A stretch of 64,000 bases of DNA, from positions 14,842,963 through 14,906,962 of the forward strand of contig NC_063057.1 of NCBI RefSeq assembly GCF_018812025.1. The letters are read 5' to 3'. The notes beneath the pieces are model-generated. The model was not told the DNA's origin. It saw only the letters and a program-made list of their open reading frames with translations, and did not search any database. Below, piece by piece: positions 62,552-64,000 of this stretch; the first letter of the stretch is position 1, and each line of letters opens with the position of its first letter. Origin of the DNA: Megalobrama amblycephala. Lineage: Eukaryota > Chordata > Actinopteri > Cypriniformes > Xenocyprididae. A program made the position numbers and the translations under genes.

Positions 62552-63703
62552 AGTCTCATGCTCTTTAACCACTGACAGCCAGCATTACTGGAAAGTAGAG
62601 TTTAACCATCCTTTTCTTCTAAGTCATTGTAATCCCTGCATTTATGACTATACATTCTGCTTTCCTATGTAATCCTTTAAATGTTTAATTCCTCATAGTT
62701 GTTGTTATCTTTTTCTGCCCCCTCCTCATCCTCCCCCCGGAGAGAGCGTGATGATTTATTAAAAACACATTTTCCTGACGTATAAATGTGTTCTTAATTC
62801 AGGGATAAAACCCCAGAGTTTATCGCTGAACAAAAGATTAGTTTCATCTGGTAAAACAGTGCAGTGCTCTAATGCAATAAAAAAAAAAAAAAAAAAAAAA
62901 AAATGTGTGTGTGTTGGGGGGTGAAGCTCGCATTAAAACTGAGTATTATGGATAATCTTCCCTATGGAGCTTTAAAGTCAAACCTTCTTTATTCGGCAGC
63001 AAAGCCACTTTTGTTGACATATTAAAGTAGGTGAGAACATTTCCCACCTTGGACCACCACAACAGAAGGCCAATGCAGACATCTGGCCACAATAAAACAC
63101 AAAAACAACACAAACAGAGATTAAAACAACACGGACAAATGGGAGGCTTTGCAAAGCAAGAAAGTTGTACAAAAGAACCTGTACAAAAACACCCTGTCTT
63201 TTGGTTGCCAAGTGTGTTACACAGAAGTGCAACATGAGCAAAAAAAAAGAGAGGTTGTTCCAGGGAAACACTGACGGAGATCACCGATCCTTATCAAACA
63301 CCATCTAACACACACAGACACACACACACGTATATAAATATACAGGGAGTTAGACATATAGTGTACAAACACATGCAGACAGAACATGTAACCTGTTAGA
63401 CCAGACACTACAAACATTTACAACTTAGTTTCAAAGTGAGATATGGACAAGACAGTCCCAGCGTTCCATGCTCACAGAGTGCGTCTAGAAAACACACACA
63501 GTCACATTGAACTTTCTTCTCTTTTCTAAACCGCAGACACATTCACACACAGCCAGCTCTAAACATGCCTCACAAACTAATAAAGTAGCCTGTTTCCTAG
63601 ACAAACTCACACACACACTTTATTTTGCTTATCTGTCCCTCGCTGTCTCCTCCCGGTACGGCTTGGAAAAGTGAATGTCTCGTGCGTGAGTGTGTGAACG
63701 TAC

Positions 63704-63741
63704 CTGTTAAACTCCTGAGGAAGCTCAGGCTCAGTAAGCAT
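63704..63741 (-). CDS. sox5: sox5 coding exon 1 (long-isoform N-terminus)
   Basis: The exon encodes residues 1-12, MLTEPELPQEFN, plus the first two bases of codon 13 (Arg). It ends AACAG followed by the donor GTACGT. Joined to exon 2 it reads NR-MSSKRP, matching the known long Sox5 form (human MLTDPDLPQEFERMSSKRP). The start at 63741 was chosen by this homology. The bases just before the ATG, TTTCAGC, resemble a splice acceptor, so the 5' UTR may either run on upstream or be joined from another exon. The same frame stays open for 53 codons upstream to an ATG at 63900. That stretch does not look conserved and I treat it as leader. Confidence 0.9.
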
Positions 63742-63939
63742 GCTGAAACAAGGGGTCTGAGATGCAGGAGTCCTTCCACGACAACATACGCGTCCAACAC
63801 CCAGGGACCTCCGAGAACACACACACACATGCACGCTGCCTAGTGCTCCTCTAACCTCTCGCAAAACCAAAGACTGTTTCTGTTTCTCTCTGCTGCACAC
63901 ACACTCTCACACGCTGAACCTCGCACTCACTCCCTCCCT

Positions 63940-63973
<34 letters not shown>

Positions 63974-64000
63974 CTCTCTCTCCTCCCCTCTTCTATGGCT
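63742..64000 (-). promoter_or_regulatory. sox5: 5' flank or 5' UTR of the long sox5 transcript
   Basis: Upstream of the start codon (to the right) lie about 200 bases of mixed GT-rich and moderately GC-rich sequence, then a purine tract on the minus strand, seen as a CT microsatellite at 63943-63982. No TATA box or other core promoter element can be assigned. The stretch is either 5' UTR or the intron before a coding exon with the acceptor TTTCAG at 63743. The transcription start may lie beyond the right edge. Confidence 0.5.
63943..63982 (+). repeat. (CT)n microsatellite upstream of sox5 exon 1
   Basis: A CT run with one TTT interruption. On the transcribed strand it is a GA tract that would fall in the 5' UTR or promoter region of the long sox5 transcript. 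Confidence 0.9.

Larger units (their letters stand above)
54530..63703 (-). other. sox5 intron 1
   Basis: The intron is 9174 bases, with donor GTACGT and acceptor TTTTTCCAG. It holds the (CA)45 microsatellite at 62459-62549, a GGGGAC-rich dispersed repeat at 60518-61200, a degenerate minisatellite at 55350-55690, shorter CA tracts near 57.3, 59.5 and 60.5 kb, and AT-rich sequence at 61.8-62.3 kb. A non-repetitive block at 57.65-57.96 kb rich in TAAT cores is a candidate regulatory element. No coding potential was recognised. Confidence 0.9.

Noticed and set aside
62216..62672. Thr-His and Cys-Val repeat proteins
   Set aside because: Simple translation of the CA/GT microsatellite in several frames.

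Overview
The window is vertebrate genomic DNA, most likely from a ray-finned fish of the carp family (Cyprinidae or a close relative). Two observations support this. Nine GT-AG-bounded exons on the minus strand together encode the N-terminal part of the SoxD transcription factor Sox5. The introns also carry dispersed repeats that I recognise from memory as typical of cyprinid genomes: palindromic elements beginning AGGGTTAGTTCAC, elements with GATTAATCGCGATTAATCG ends, tRNA-derived SINEs and an ACTTTATATCTCACAAT minisatellite. The exact species cannot be read from the sequence.

Layout. sox5 runs right to left across the whole window. Coding exon 1 (start codon at 63741) lies near the right edge. 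Exons 2 to 9 follow at about 54.4, 48.1, 26.3, 23.0, 21.3, 11.9, 9.5 and 2.8 kb. Their lengths (38, 199, 226, 87, 173, 69, 124, 86 and 150 bases) sum to 1152 bases, which is 384 codons with every splice phase matching and no stop. The encoded part holds the long-isoform N-terminus, a conserved segment around residues 125-184, the leucine-zipper coiled coil (heptad leucines 189, 196, 203, 210), the glutamine-rich Q-box, and the proline/alanine/glutamine-rich linker. The HMG DNA-binding box, the PLNLS-type motif and the C-terminus are encoded by later exons beyond the left edge. No exon after exon 9 is recognisable in positions 1-2750.

Everything else is intron or 5' flank: nine introns (intron 9 is open at the left edge), from 1.6 kb (intron 5) to 21.6 kb (intron 3). 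They hold at least nine recognisable mobile-element or dispersed-repeat insertions, many CA/GT, CT/GA and TA microsatellites, AT-rich stretches, and several non-repetitive blocks rich in ATTA/TAAT cores that look like candidate conserved non-coding elements. No second protein-coding gene, rRNA, functional tRNA, CRISPR array or bacterial feature is supported.

The most useful observations are these: a nested insertion at 43725-44696 flanked by GTTTA and interrupting an older element whose uninterrupted relative is at 47329-47680; two TTAA-flanked palindromic elements of one family; three tandem copies of a ~263-bp tRNA-like unit; and tandem in-frame AG acceptors at exons 7 and 9 that could add or remove single glutamines. 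I did not find a previously undescribed biological system.
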